This document shows positions 1 to 8,859 of a DNA stretch of 52,479 nucleotides, in pieces. Under the pieces are notes generated by a model. It made no database searches, was not told the DNA's origin, and worked only from the letters and a program-made list of their open reading frames with translations. The stretch covers positions 1 through 52,479 of the forward strand of contig JARGNZ010000022.1 in assembly GCA_029209985.1 (NCBI GenBank). Reading direction: 5' to 3'. Source of the stretch: Parvibaculaceae bacterium. GTDB lineage: Bacteria; Pseudomonadota; Alphaproteobacteria; Parvibaculales; Parvibaculaceae. Each line of letters begins with the position of its first letter. The first letter of the stretch is position 1. The translations under genes and the position numbers were made by a program.

Positions 1-441
1 TTGAATTGGTTTGCCTTTGAACTTGGGTAAGTATCATGCCTATCTATTAAAATTTCTTCTAAATAGAACGAACCACCTATTAGTTATTTCGGTGCAGGCC
101 GTTTTTGAGCGCCAAATAGGTTTGGGTGAGGGCGTTTGGGCTTTGAGGCATATTATAATGGCGTATTTGGCGGACTTAGGCGGGTTTTGATCAATGGGTG
201 GGGCTGGCTTTGGGAGCCATTGGGAAGTGGTTTTTGGCAAAACTATAGTTTTATCTTGAGGTTGCTCGGCGGTTTGGCTCTTTGATAACGTCGCGGCGTC
301 TGGCTCTTTTCAGTTCGTTGTCTGGGAGCCATTGACCCCGTGGCGTGGTTTACCGATACTCCGGCAAAATTTCCCTCTGCTTTGCGTGAGGGCCTTGTTT
401 CATTGCCTTGCAGGCGCCTGTATTGGATCGGATGACACCGC
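1..441. other. Intergenic leader upstream of scpA, no gene seen
   Basis: No recognisable gene lies in these bases. Short reading frames on the minus strand have no family signature and no convincing ribosome binding site. A short sequence, GGGAGCCATTG, occurs twice (near 211 and 327), as does TGGCTCTTT near 274 and 300; I attach no function to either. No cobalamin riboswitch was recognised, although the downstream enzyme is B12-dependent. The promoter of scpA presumably lies here, but no clear -35/-10 pair stands out. Confidence 0.5.
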
Positions 442-2595
442 ATGACCGACACGAAAAAAACTGTCCAAGATTGGGAAGCGCTTGCCGCTAAACAGCTTAA
501 AAACCGTACCGTTGATGATTTGACGTGGGAGACCCCTGAAGGGATCGACGTGAAGGCGCTTTATACGGCGGAAGACCTTGAGAAAGCCGTTGATGAGGGC
601 TACGAGGCCGACACAATGCCGGGCATGTTCCCCTTCTTGCGGGGGCCGCAAGCGACCATGTATGCGGGCCGACCTTGGACGATCCGCCAATATGCTGGGT
701 TTTCTACTGCTGAAGAATCGAATGCATTTTATCGCCGTAACTTAGCAGCGGGCCAAAAGGGCCTCTCGGTTGCTTTTGATTTGGCGACGCACCGTGGGTA
801 CGACAGCGACCATCCGCGTGTTGTGGGGGATGTTGGTAAAGCGGGCGTGGCGATTGATTCTGTTGAGGATATGAAAATTCTCTTTGACGGTATTCCGTTG
901 GATGAAATGTCGGTGTCTATGACCATGAATGGGGCGGTGATCCCCATTTTGGCAAATTACATTGTTGCAGCCGAGGAGCAGGGTGTTAGTCCCGAAAAGC
1001 TGACCGGCACGATTCAGAATGACATTCTCAAAGAATTCATGGTGCGCAATACTTATATCTACCCGCCGGAACCTTCCATGCGGATTATCTCCGATATTAT
1101 TGGATATTGTTCTGCCAATATGCCGAAGTTTAATACGATTTCGATTTCGGGCTATCACATGCAGGAAGCTGGCTCGACGCAAGTACAAGAGCTTGCTTTT
1201 ACGTTGGCCGATGGGATGGAATATGTGCGTGCGGCCCAAAAGACTGGGTTGAACGTGGATGAATTTGCGCCGCGTCTTTCGTTCTTCTTTGCGATTGGGA
1301 TGAACTTCTTTATGGAAGTTGCCAAGTTGCGTGCGGCTCGGTTGTTGTGGGCGCGGATCATGAAAGAATTTGGCGCGGAAAATCCGAAGTCATTGATGCT
1401 GCGCACGCACTGCCAAACCTCTGGCGTGTCGTTGACGGAAAAAGATCCTTACAACAATGTGATGCGGACAACGCTTGAGGCGCTCGCCGCTGTTTTGGGG
1501 GGCACGCAGTCTCTCCACACGAATGCGCTGGATGAAGCGATTGCTTTGCCGACTGAATTTTCTGCTCGTATTGCCCGTAATACGCAGTTGGTCATTCAAG
1601 AAGAGAGCGGCGTATGCAACGTGGTGGATCCGTTGGGCGGGTCTTATTATGTGGAAACACTGACCCATTCGCTGGCAAATGAAGCTTGGAAAATTATTCA
1701 AGAAGTTGAAGAGATGGGCGGCATGACGAAGGCCGTTGAATCTGGCATGCCGAAGCTGCAAATTGAAGAAGCGGCTGCACGTAAACAAGCCCGGATTGAC
1801 CGCGTTGAAGAAGTGGTCGTGGGCGTGAATAAGTACAAGCTCGAAAAAGAAGATGATATCGATATCCTTGATGTGGACAACGATATGGTGCGCGAAGCCC
1901 AGATTGCACGCCTGACTAAAATGCGGGCTGAGCGTGATGAAGCGGCAACGCAGGCGGCTTTGACGGCGATTACTGAAGGCGCACGCGGGAACGGCAATAT
2001 GTTGGCGCTGGCTGTTGATGCAGCGCGCTTGCGGGCATCGGTTGGTGAGATTTCAGATGCGATGGAAGCGGTTTTTGATCGCCATAAAGCGGAGGTGCGG
2101 TCTGTGTCTGGTGTGTATGCAAATGCGTATGATGGGGATGATGGGTTTGCTAAGTTGCAAGGCAATATTGAAGCCTTCGCGGCTGAAGAAGGCCGTCGCC
2201 CGCGTATGCTGGTTGTGAAGATGGGGCAAGACGGCCATGACCGGGGCGCTAAAGTTGTGGCGACTGCCTTTGCTGATTTGGGCTTTGATGTGGATGTTGG
2301 TCCGCTTTTCCAAACGCCAGAAGAAGCGGCACGCGATGCGGTGGAAAATGATGTGCACGTGATTGGGATTTCTAGCTTGGCGGCTGGACACAAAACATTG
2401 GTGCCAACGTTGGTGCAAGCCCTTAAAGATGAAGGGGCGGACGATGTTGTGATTGTGTGTGGCGGTGTGATCCCGGCGCAGGATTATGAGTTCTTGTATA
2501 ATGCGGGAGCAGACGCGATCTTTGGTCCGGGCACAAACATTTTGGAAAGTGCGGCTGAAGTTTTGGACGTGATCCGCAAGAAGCGTAACGCTTAG
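442..2595 (+). CDS. scpA: Methylmalonyl-CoA mutase, single-chain, cobalamin-dependent
   Basis: Isomerises (R)-methylmalonyl-CoA to succinyl-CoA with adenosylcobalamin, linking propionyl-CoA breakdown to the TCA cycle; cytoplasmic. The 717-residue chain has the usual full length: an N-terminal substrate-binding TIM barrel (about 50-560) with the family stretch [16 protein letters not shown] near residue 70, then a C-terminal B12-binding Rossmann domain (about 585-717). The base-off cobalt-binding motif D-G-H-D-R-G is at residues 597-602, with H599 as the expected cobalt ligand. The ATG at 442 gives the N terminus expected for alphaproteobacterial mutases, although its Shine-Dalgarno is weak. 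A strong terminator follows. The chaperone MeaB lies about 1.3 kb downstream on the same strand, and the CobS/CobT cobaltochelatase genes lie within 10 kb. The symbol could equally be mcm or bhbA. Confidence 0.97.
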   Translation: MTDTKKTVQDWEALAAKQLKNRTVDDLTWETPEGIDVKALYTAEDLEKAVDEGYEADTMPGMFPFLRGPQATMYAGRPWTIRQYAGFSTAEESNAFYRRNLAAGQKGLSVAFDLATHRGYDSDHPRVVGDVGKAGVAIDSVEDMKILFDGIPLDEMSVSMTMNGAVIPILANYIVAAEEQGVSPEKLTGTIQNDILKEFMVRNTYIYPPEPSMRIISDIIGYCSANMPKFNTISISGYHMQEAGSTQVQELAFTLADGMEYVRAAQKTGLNVDEFAPRLSFFFAIGMNFFMEVAKLRAARLLWARIMKEFGAENPKSLMLRTHCQTSGVSLTEKDPYNNVMRTTLEALAAVLGGTQSLHTNALDEAIALPTEFSARIARNTQLVIQEESGVCNVVDPLGGSYYVETLTHSLANEAWKIIQEVEEMGGMTKAVESGMPKLQIEEAAARKQARIDRVEEVVVGVNKYKLEKEDDIDILDVDNDMVREAQIARLTKMRAERDEAATQAALTAITEGARGNGNMLALAVDAARLRASVGEISDAMEAVFDRHKAEVRSVSGVYANAYDGDDGFAKLQGNIEAFAAEEGRRPRMLVVKMGQDGHDRGAKVVATAFADLGFDVDVGPLFQTPEEAARDAVENDVHVIGISSLAAGHKTLVPTLVQALKDEGADDVVIVCGGVIPAQDYEFLYNAGADAIFGPGTNILESAAEVLDVIRKKRNA

Positions 2596-2644
2596 TCTTA
2601 TGTTTGACCCCTTACGTTCGACGGTCTTTACAGCATGATCAACA

Positions 2645-2673
2645 GGCGCTGCTCTTTCGGGCAGCGCCTTTTT
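2645..2673 (+). terminator. Rho-independent terminator of scpA
   Basis: GGCGCTGC at 2645-2652 pairs perfectly with GCAGCGCC at 2661-2668 around an 8-base loop, followed by five T. It sits 50 bases after the scpA stop and ahead of the convergent DUF3108 gene. Confidence 0.9.
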
Positions 2674-2698
2674 GGTGGGCAGATGAGGCCGGGAGGGT

Positions 2699-3661
2699 TT
2701 AGCGCAAACGGGCTTTGACCAATGTATCTCCATCAATGATGGCTTGGGTGAGGTGGGCGGTGGCGTTCATGTAGCTGGTTTCCACGAGCACTTTTACTGG
2801 GATTAGAAGGGGCTTGTCGAAAAGTGTACTTTTAGGGGTTTTGATTTCAGCAATCCAAACCGTGAAAGGCTTCATCGGGTTTTTGGCTTCTTTGAGGAGC
2901 CATTTGCGGGCGTATCCGGCAACCGGCTTAAACACGACTTTGCATCGCTGCACGTGGCCTTTGTAGCCACCGACCCGGCTGGCATCTATGTCATCGGTGC
3001 CGTCCTTCGTGAAGCTGAGGTCAAAGACACGGCGTCCGTCGAAGATGGTTATTCTGCCTTCGCAGGGTTCTTGTCGCGTGTTCAACGCGGTGTAGATGGA
3101 CGCTGTTAGGGGATCTACGGTGCCTTTGAGAGAGCTTTTGGCAAAGTCGGGTTGGGCGTGAATGCCGTTTCTCGGAATTGCGAGGACTGTGTAGATTTCT
3201 TTTTTGTCGCGGGCCATGAAGACCGATTGGTCGCCGTATTTTCCTCGGTAATCTTGGCTATAGGCATGAAGGCGGGGGCCTGTATTGGTGAGCAGGCCAC
3301 GGGCTTGGGTGAGCACTCTGCCTTTGAAAATGCTGTCGACAATGCCTTGAGTTTTGATTTGCGAGGCAATTTCATAGGTGCGCGGGGTGAGGACGGCTTG
3401 CGTGTCGAGGGAAAAGACTTCCATGCCGCCACCAAAGAACCGATAGGACAAATCGATCGAGGTGATGCCAAGAGTGCGGGTGTGCAACTCAATGGCTTCG
3501 TTGAGGGTGGTGATGCCGCGCTCCGCTTTGGCTTGGGTAATGGAGAGGGGCTGTGGGTCGGCTGCGAAAACGGATGGACTGGCGCATAGGCTGAACAGCA
3601 CGGCCAGTGTCGGCGTGCTGTAAGAACCACATGTCTTGGTGAATTTTTTGAATAAACCCAT
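2699..3661 (-). CDS. Exported DUF3108-family protein
   Basis: A 320-residue protein of unknown function, predicted to be periplasmic. I use the ATG at 3661 because it begins a normal signal peptide (MGLFKKFTK, then a hydrophobic stretch ending SVFA before ADPQP); a longer frame reaches 3721 but places 20 polar residues in front. The mature part matches the DUF3108 pattern: beta-rich, a motif like IDLSYRFFGGGMEVFSL near the start, a middle stretch on tabulated output (EGRITIFDGRRVFDL), and a last strand resembling IPVKVLVET. This family is widespread in alphaproteobacterial envelopes without a proven role. It is convergent with scpA and divergent from meaB, and so separates two functionally linked genes. 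Family assignment is from memory of the pattern. Confidence 0.72.
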   Translation of the reverse strand: MGLFKKFTKTCGSYSTPTLAVLFSLCASPSVFAADPQPLSITQAKAERGITTLNEAIELHTRTLGITSIDLSYRFFGGGMEVFSLDTQAVLTPRTYEIASQIKTQGIVDSIFKGRVLTQARGLLTNTGPRLHAYSQDYRGKYGDQSVFMARDKKEIYTVLAIPRNGIHAQPDFAKSSLKGTVDPLTASIYTALNTRQEPCEGRITIFDGRRVFDLSFTKDGTDDIDASRVGGYKGHVQRCKVVFKPVAGYARKWLLKEAKNPMKPFTVWIAEIKTPKSTLFDKPLLIPVKVLVETSYMNATAHLTQAIIDGDTLVKARLR

Positions 3662-3906
3662 AGCTTGATCTACGCCCACCCTTGAGCTGGCGAAAGGTTC
3701 ATTGCGTGGCCAGCACGCCAATCATGCGGGTGCGGAGGGGAGACTGCAAGGGCGGGTGCATTACATTTTTGCGGCTATGGTTTACGGCCATGAGAAAGGG
3801 GGGACGCGGGTGCTTAGGCGAGGCGTCACTATTTGCTCAATGCACGGGCGCAAGGCTTGCGATTGGCCGGGGGGGCGCGTATTTATGAGGGGTATTTCTT
3901 CCGATC

Positions 3907-4968
3907 ATGGCCCAAAATTGGGTGTGTTTCGAGCTAAAGGGACTAAGGGTCTTGTCCAAACGCCGTCGTTTATCTGAGCTATCCCCCGAAGAACTTGCCA
4001 CGCATGTGCTGGCGGGTGATCGCGCTGCCTTGGCGCGGTCCATTACGCTGATTGAGTCCACACGCGACGACCATCAAGTAATGGCGCAAGAGGTGCTGGC
4101 GCGGGTGTTGCCGCAGACGGGGCGGGCCGTTCGGGTTGGTTTGTCGGGTGCGCCGGGGGTGGGGAAATCTACGTTTACGGAAGCCTTTGGGCGGTATCTG
4201 ACCGGAACGGATAAGAAGGTCGCGGTTTTGGCGATTGATCCCTCGTCGGCGCGCACGGGTGGCTCCATTTTGGGGGATAAAACCCGGATGGAAGAGCTGT
4301 CGCGCGACCCGAATGCCTTTATTCGTCCGTCTCCTGCTTCTGGCACCTTGGGGGGCGTGGCACGGCGGACGCGAGAGGCGATGTTATTGGTGGAAGCGGC
4401 GGGCTTTGACGTGGTGATTGTTGAGACCGTTGGTGTTGGCCAGTCTGAAACCTCCGTGGCGGATATGGTGGATATGTTCATCTTGCTGTTGTCACCGGGG
4501 GGCGGCGATGAATTGCAGGGGATTAAGCGCGGCATCATGGAGCTGGCTGACATGGTCATCGTCAATAAGGCGGACGGGGATTTATTGATGCCTGCGAAAC
4601 GGTCGGCGGCAGAATATAAAGGCGCATTGCATTTGATGCGGCCCAAGTATGACGGTTGGACGGCAGAGGTTCTCTTGACCTCGGCGCTTAAAAATAATGG
4701 GATTGCTGAGGTTTGGGAGGCGATTACGCGCTTTAGAGGGATATTGGATGCGGCGGGCGATTTAGCGGCCTTGCGGTCTTCTCAGTCTAAGGCGTGGATG
4801 TGGACCGAATTGCGGGCGGGGTTGTTACACCTTGTGCATGAGGCCCCAGCGGCGCGGGCAGCCTTGCCGGAGCTAGAATCAGATGTGATGGCGGGGCGGA
4901 TGACGCCCACTGTTGCGGCTCAAAAGTTGCTAAAAATGGTTGCTGCAGGGCTTTCTGCACGGTCTTGA
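3907..4968 (+). CDS. meaB: MeaB/ArgK-type GTPase, mutase chaperone
   Basis: A G3E-family P-loop GTPase that protects methylmalonyl-CoA mutase and gates its cobalamin loading, replacing MMAA of animals; cytoplasmic. Visible motifs are the Walker A stretch GAPGVGKST at residues 81-89, the Mg/switch region AIDPSSARTGGSILGDKTRM, the switch-like ETVGVGQSE, and the guanine-specificity motif NKAD at 220-223. The C-terminal helix that dimerises the protein is present (to residue 353). The ATG at 3907 is used, but a TTG at 3952, preceded by an AAGGG-containing stretch, would give the more typical start MSKRRRLSEL and 338 residues; the true start is uncertain. Its partner scpA is upstream on the same strand, with a DUF3108 gene in between. 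Confidence 0.95.
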   Translation: MAQNWVCFELKGLRVLSKRRRLSELSPEELATHVLAGDRAALARSITLIESTRDDHQVMAQEVLARVLPQTGRAVRVGLSGAPGVGKSTFTEAFGRYLTGTDKKVAVLAIDPSSARTGGSILGDKTRMEELSRDPNAFIRPSPASGTLGGVARRTREAMLLVEAAGFDVVIVETVGVGQSETSVADMVDMFILLLSPGGGDELQGIKRGIMELADMVIVNKADGDLLMPAKRSAAEYKGALHLMRPKYDGWTAEVLLTSALKNNGIAEVWEAITRFRGILDAAGDLAALRSSQSKAWMWTELRAGLLHLVHEAPAARAALPELESDVMAGRMTPTVAAQKLLKMVAAGLSARS

Positions 4969-5109
4969 AGGGCAGATTTGGTGTTCAGGTGAGAATAAAG
5001 CTGTACGGATCTGCTCGGTATAAGGCTGGGGGAGCCGCAGGAAGGCTGGCATGTTGGTGCGAGCGCAGGATTCTGCGATAAATCATCGGCGCATAGAGGC
5101 TATCAGGGC

Positions 5110-5138
5110 TTGACGAGCGGCGGGCTTGCCGATATATC
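5110..5138 (+). promoter_or_regulatory. Probable sigma-70 promoter of rpmB
   Basis: TTGACG at 5110-5115, a 17-base spacer, then TATATC at 5133-5138. Five of six and four of six positions match the consensus with ideal spacing. It would give a leader of about 120 bases for the ribosomal protein gene. Confidence 0.55.
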
Positions 5139-5265
5139 TCCCGGCTCAAGCGGTCCTTTGGGCTGCTCATCTTTTTCAGATCAATCCTTCTGATCGAGTA
5201 GACGCACTATCAGCTTTGCTGGTGGAGGCTTTGAAGATCGAGGGTCAAACGTAAGGAATATGTCC

Positions 5266-5565
5266 ATGGCGCGCCGTTGCGAGCTTTCCGGTAAAGGAGT
5301 TCAAACTGGGAACAATGTGAGCCACGCGATGAATAAAACGCGTCGCCGGTTCCTGCCTAATTTGTGCAATGTTAACTTGATGAGTGATGCTTTGGGTAGC
5401 CAGCATCGTTTGCGCGTTAGCGCACACGCATTGCGCTCTGTAGAGCACACAGGTGGTCTCGATGCTTTCTTGTTGAAAGCCCGTGATAGCCAGTTGTCAC
5501 AAAAAGCACTTCGCTTGAAGCGCTCTATTGCAAAAGCGAAATTGGCTGCAGCCGCTGCTGCATAA
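5266..5565 (+). CDS. rpmB: 50S ribosomal protein L28
   Basis: A structural protein of the large ribosomal subunit, 99 residues, close to the long form usual in alphaproteobacteria. The N terminus [20 protein letters not shown] is the family signature, followed by [10 protein letters not shown] and the C-terminal helix rich in Lys, Ala and Leu. Two ATG codons compete: 5260 and 5266. The Shine-Dalgarno AAGGA at 5253-5257 lies 8 bases before 5266 but only 2 before 5260, and the family begins at MARR, so 5266 is chosen. It is a single-gene unit with its own promoter (5110-5138) and terminator (5591-5620). Confidence 0.97.
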   Translation: MARRCELSGKGVQTGNNVSHAMNKTRRRFLPNLCNVNLMSDALGSQHRLRVSAHALRSVEHTGGLDAFLLKARDSQLSQKALRLKRSIAKAKLAAAAAA

Positions 5566-5590
5566 GCTTCTTTCAGGCTTTGACGAATTG

Positions 5591-5620
5591 AACCCCGGCA
5601 ACGTCGTTGCTGGGGTTTTT
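5591..5620 (+). terminator. Rho-independent terminator of rpmB
   Basis: A 12-base-pair stem, AACCCCGGCAAC against GTTGCTGGGGTT with one G-T wobble, has a 3-base loop at its tightest folding (in practice slightly open) and runs into TTTTT. It lies 26 bases after the rpmB stop. Confidence 0.88.
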
Positions 5621-5693
5621 CGTGTTTCTAGGTTTGGAGCTGCGGCCTGTGGGGCCGGACTTGGCGAGATCTGATTGCTCTACGCCCCTATTA

Positions 5694-5701
5694 ATGGTTA
5701 A
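5694..5701 (-). promoter_or_regulatory. CtrA half-site-like TTAACCAT
   Basis: ATGGTTAA on the plus strand reads TTAACCAT on the minus strand, the half-site bound by CtrA in many alphaproteobacteria. It lies 70-80 bases before the VUT-type gene. One 8-mer alone is weak evidence. Confidence 0.25.
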
Positions 5702-5772
5702 CATAAATGGCACCGATCTCTGGGTTATCAGAGAGCGACGGACTGGGTAGAGTGGGCCCTAAGGGGAACAAG

Positions 5773-6465
5773 ATGACATTGATTGATGAAGGACTTCGGC
5801 AGGTGCGACCCGTTGCAAAGGGGCCAAATCTGTTTTCACTGATATTTGGTATTTTCCTGCGGTTGATCGTTCCAGTCGTTGCCCTTACCGGTGTCTTTCT
5901 TGCGGCCTATTGGGGCATGTCATTTTTCGTCACCAGCTTTGATGTGTTTCCGCTTGAGCAATGGTATCTCAATCCGGGTTACTGGCTGACCTATGGGCAT
6001 ATTATTTTGCCGGGTGTGTTTGTTGTCATCAATTTGGTGAACCGGCGCTTTGGACCGGGGTTGACGATTGGGGCCGTTGTTGCCTCATGGCTGGTGTTGC
6101 TCGGCATTTTGATCTGGGCCACGCAAAAATTTGGTTTTTCAGAGGTTGAAGGCCGATTGGCTTCTTTGATGATGGTGGCCAGTTTCGTGGGGGCGCTTTT
6201 TACAGGCCAATTGGTTTGCACCTATTCCTTTGACCGGCTGCGGGGCATTCCGTGGTGGCATGCTCCGTTCTATGGCAGCTTGCTGGGCGGGCTTGTGTTT
6301 GCTTTTCTGTTTTATGGGCAAATGAGTTTTGGGGCGCAGGAGCCATGGGCCAACCGTATTGTGGTGGCTTTTAGTGTGCAGGTTGCGTGGGCCTTCGTAG
6401 GGCTTGTGCCGTACCAATTAATGCGTGGCTTTGTGCGGCCTTTGCCCGGTTTCGGTGGGGCTTAA
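5773..6465 (+). CDS. VUT-family (YhhQ/queuosine-precursor-transporter-like) membrane protein
   Basis: A 230-residue integral membrane protein with about six hydrophobic segments. Its central motif NLVNRRFGPG and the later stretch FDRLRGIPWWHAPFYGSLLGG resemble the VUT (DUF165) pattern of YhhQ-type carriers, whose characterised members import 7-deazaguanine precursors of queuosine. The match is partial, so the substrate is an inference. The ATG at 5773 is preferred over an in-frame ATG at 5707 because AAGGGG at 5761-5766 is correctly spaced before it and the upstream extension is not conserved-looking. It appears to be monocistronic and converges with the lipoprotein gene 9 bases away. A TTAACCAT-type element lies at 5694-5701 on the minus strand. 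It could instead belong to a sensory VUPS-like relative. Confidence 0.6.
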   Translation: MTLIDEGLRQVRPVAKGPNLFSLIFGIFLRLIVPVVALTGVFLAAYWGMSFFVTSFDVFPLEQWYLNPGYWLTYGHIILPGVFVVINLVNRRFGPGLTIGAVVASWLVLLGILIWATQKFGFSEVEGRLASLMMVASFVGALFTGQLVCTYSFDRLRGIPWWHAPFYGSLLGGLVFAFLFYGQMSFGAQEPWANRIVVAFSVQVAWAFVGLVPYQLMRGFVRPLPGFGGA

Positions 6466-6474
6466 TCGTGGGAT

Positions 6475-7512
6475 TTAGGCAGCGGGTTTCAATTCAAACG
6501 TGAGCAAAAGCGTGCGTTGTAGTGAATTGAAATTATCGTCTGAAATCACGTGCAACCAGACGGCGCCATCTGGTTTTTCCACCACACTCAATCCTTCCAT
6601 ATTGTCGATGCTGTAGCGGTTGCCGACATTGAGCAGAACGTCTCCCTTTACGGGGTCGGATGACGGCTCATACCAATCGGCTTCTGAAATGTGGCGCAGT
6701 GACAGGCCAACCCCTGCAAGGGGGGAGAAGCGGCGTTCTAAAAGTATGATATCGCCGGTTGAGGGGACGCGGGCGGCATCTGTGATGGCATATGGGGGCT
6801 GTTCGGCAATTGATTTTTCAATACTGACGTCGCCGGTGATTAGGAGGGCCGGGTGGGCGTTGGCCGTGCTTTTTTCGGCGATGGTGAGAAGTGTTTCTTC
6901 TTCTCCTTCCATGACCAACAGGCTTTCTAGGCTTCCGTTATTTGCTAGCTGGGCCGTGAAGCTGCTGGGCAGAGGGCGCTTATGTGCAGGCCCTTGGGGC
7001 AGCTTTGTTTCTGGGTAGGGGTAACAAAGGATGCGGTGTTTGCGCTCAAAAGACACGCAGGCTTCTCGTGTGCCATCCATTTTGAGGTGAACGCTTAGAC
7101 CTTCTGCGTCGGTGTTTGACTTGCCGTTGAGTACGGCCCCTGCTTCGTCGGTTAGGGGGGCGAGTGTCGCGTTCTCAAGGCCGATTGGTAGGCCTGCTTC
7201 ATTTAAGGTGAGATCGGCTGATAGCCAATGTCCTTGATCTGAAATGGCGAGGAGGCGTGTGCCTGTACTCTCGATATGTAAGCCTGACAGCCCTCCAAAA
7301 TCGGAATGGTCGGAGTTAAGTTCTATCCCGCCTAGGTATTTCAGCTTGCCTGTATGTCTCTCCGCGAGGTCACCCACATTCCATTTAACGGTATTGGCTG
7401 TGATGGTGAGAGGAGTTTCCTCTGTGGCGCGTTGGGCGGCCGCATCAGCTTGACAGCCTGTGAGGCCAAGGAGCAACGCGAGGCTGCTGGCTTTGAGGAT
7501 GGATGAACGCAT
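6475..7512 (-). CDS. Phytase-like esterase domain lipoprotein
   Basis: A 345-residue lipoprotein. The N terminus MRSSILKASSLALLLGLTGC is a lipoprotein signal with lipobox L-T-G-C and C20 as the lipidated residue. The remainder fits the esterase-like activity of phytase family (Pfam PF13449): a beta-propeller-like pattern with GGLSGLHIE, LLAISDQGHW, TDAEGLSV near residue 140, ERRFSP and NMEGLSVVEKPDG near the C terminus. These DxEGLS/NMEGLS repeats are the family hallmark. The actual substrate is unknown; the name reflects fold similarity only. It lies 64 bases downstream of an MFS permease gene on the same strand, so the two may be co-transcribed. Confidence 0.78.
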   Translation of the reverse strand: MRSSILKASSLALLLGLTGCQADAAAQRATEETPLTITANTVKWNVGDLAERHTGKLKYLGGIELNSDHSDFGGLSGLHIESTGTRLLAISDQGHWLSADLTLNEAGLPIGLENATLAPLTDEAGAVLNGKSNTDAEGLSVHLKMDGTREACVSFERKHRILCYPYPETKLPQGPAHKRPLPSSFTAQLANNGSLESLLVMEGEEETLLTIAEKSTANAHPALLITGDVSIEKSIAEQPPYAITDAARVPSTGDIILLERRFSPLAGVGLSLRHISEADWYEPSSDPVKGDVLLNVGNRYSIDNMEGLSVVEKPDGAVWLHVISDDNFNSLQRTLLLTFELKPAA

Positions 7513-7576
7513 GTGCTGATCCTTTGCGTGACAGACTGTGAGGTCTTGTATGGCGGGCCGTTGCCTTTGATGGATT

Positions 7577-8782
7577 TTACGCAGGCTGATCTTTTCTTTT
7601 TTCGTAAAAGACTAAAGGCAAATAACTTAACGCGATGAGCGTGCCAGCAACGATGAGGCCATATGGGTCCCATAAATCAATACCCACACCGCCGAGCACG
7701 GGCCCGATCATGGCACCGGCTGCCCACAACATGGTCATTAATGCGCTGGAACCTGCAAGGTCGGCACCAGAAAAACGATCACCCATTTTGGCCATGCCGA
7801 TGGCGTATGTACCATTGAGGACACCGCCCAGAATGAAGAAATAGACGTAGTTATAGGGCGTGTATTCGTAAATGACGCCGATGCCGGCAACGATGGCTAC
7901 GGTCAATGTGGAAAACAGCAGGAGAAGATTGTCTCTATTGTAATTATCTGCGAGCCAGCCAATGGGGACCATCAAGGCAATGCCGCCAAGGCCAATGGCG
8001 CTGAGCATATGTAAGGCAAGCGTATCTGATTGCCCAAGAGCCAGAGAGAAAATTGGTAAGAATGTGCCGATGCTCTCTTCCATAGCCGCAAACACAAAGG
8101 CGATGAGCAAGGAAGCGGGGGCTAACCTGAGCAGCTTGAAATTGCTTTTAGGGGTTTCATGGGCTTGGTAGGCGCTTGACCTGTTTGGGATCGTAGCGAG
8201 AAAAATGCAGGGTAAGGCGACAATGGTGGCGGCGACGTAAAACGGCAAATTGCTGTGGGTGCCAATGGTTGCTAAGAGCAATGGGCCTGATGCAAAACCA
8301 AGGGCGGCGGCCGACATGTAAACCGAAAGCCAGCGCCCACGGGTTTCATCGGTTACGAGTGAGTTGATCCATGCTTCTGAAACAGCCCATAGGAGGGCCG
8401 CCCCAACACCAATGAGTATGCGCAGGGGCATCCAGGCCCAGACATCTGGGTAGACGGGGAGCAGAACCATTGCCAAGGAGCAGAGTATCAACCCAAGCAT
8501 GAGCGTGCTTGCAGGGCCTAAGCGGCTGGCAATGCGGTGGGAAAAAGGCGCGGCAATGAAACCAGCCCCTGCTTGAACAGCGGTGGAGATGCCGATGAGC
8601 GTTGCATCAACCCCTTGACGCTGAAGGGTGAGAGCGATGAGGGGAAAGGTGAGGCTCATGATCAGATTGACAAGCGCCATGGAACCGATCACTGCGATGA
8701 GGCAATGTATGCGTTGGCGCGCTGTCAGCGTTTCTGAATCTGTTAGGCCGTTAAGGTCTGAACTGCTTCCACGATCAGACAT
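7577..8782 (-). CDS. MFS transporter, YcaD-like
   Basis: An inner-membrane major facilitator permease of 401 residues with twelve predicted membrane segments. The first hydrophobic segment begins around residue 27 (CLIAVIGSMALVNLIMSLTF) and the loop 2-3 region reads SHRIASRLGPASTL. The segments GAALLWAVSEAWINSLV and ETRGRWLSVYMSAAALGFASGPLL near residues 125-165 resemble YcaD and related sugar/drug-type carriers. The substrate cannot be told. The ATG at 8782 is used. It is followed at 64 bases by the lipoprotein gene and lies 77 bases downstream of cobT on the same strand, with no clear terminator between. Confidence 0.88.
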   Translation of the reverse strand: MSDRGSSSDLNGLTDSETLTARQRIHCLIAVIGSMALVNLIMSLTFPLIALTLQRQGVDATLIGISTAVQAGAGFIAAPFSHRIASRLGPASTLMLGLILCSLAMVLLPVYPDVWAWMPLRILIGVGAALLWAVSEAWINSLVTDETRGRWLSVYMSAAALGFASGPLLLATIGTHSNLPFYVAATIVALPCIFLATIPNRSSAYQAHETPKSNFKLLRLAPASLLIAFVFAAMEESIGTFLPIFSLALGQSDTLALHMLSAIGLGGIALMVPIGWLADNYNRDNLLLLFSTLTVAIVAGIGVIYEYTPYNYVYFFILGGVLNGTYAIGMAKMGDRFSGADLAGSSALMTMLWAAGAMIGPVLGGVGIDLWDPYGLIVAGTLIALSYLPLVFYEKRKDQPA

Positions 8783-8859
8783 AGCTTCCTGCTTTCTAAC
8801 TCAGCCCCGGTCACAGATTGTGAACGCGGGGTGGGGTCTTAAGGGCTGGCCCTTAAATA

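Noticed and set aside
40-452. Minus-strand frames at the left edge
   Set aside because: No family signature; compositions look like shadows of noncoding DNA, and one overlaps the scpA start.
3702-3977. Plus-strand frames upstream of meaB
   Set aside because: They overlap the meaB start, lack ribosome binding sites and have no recognised homology.
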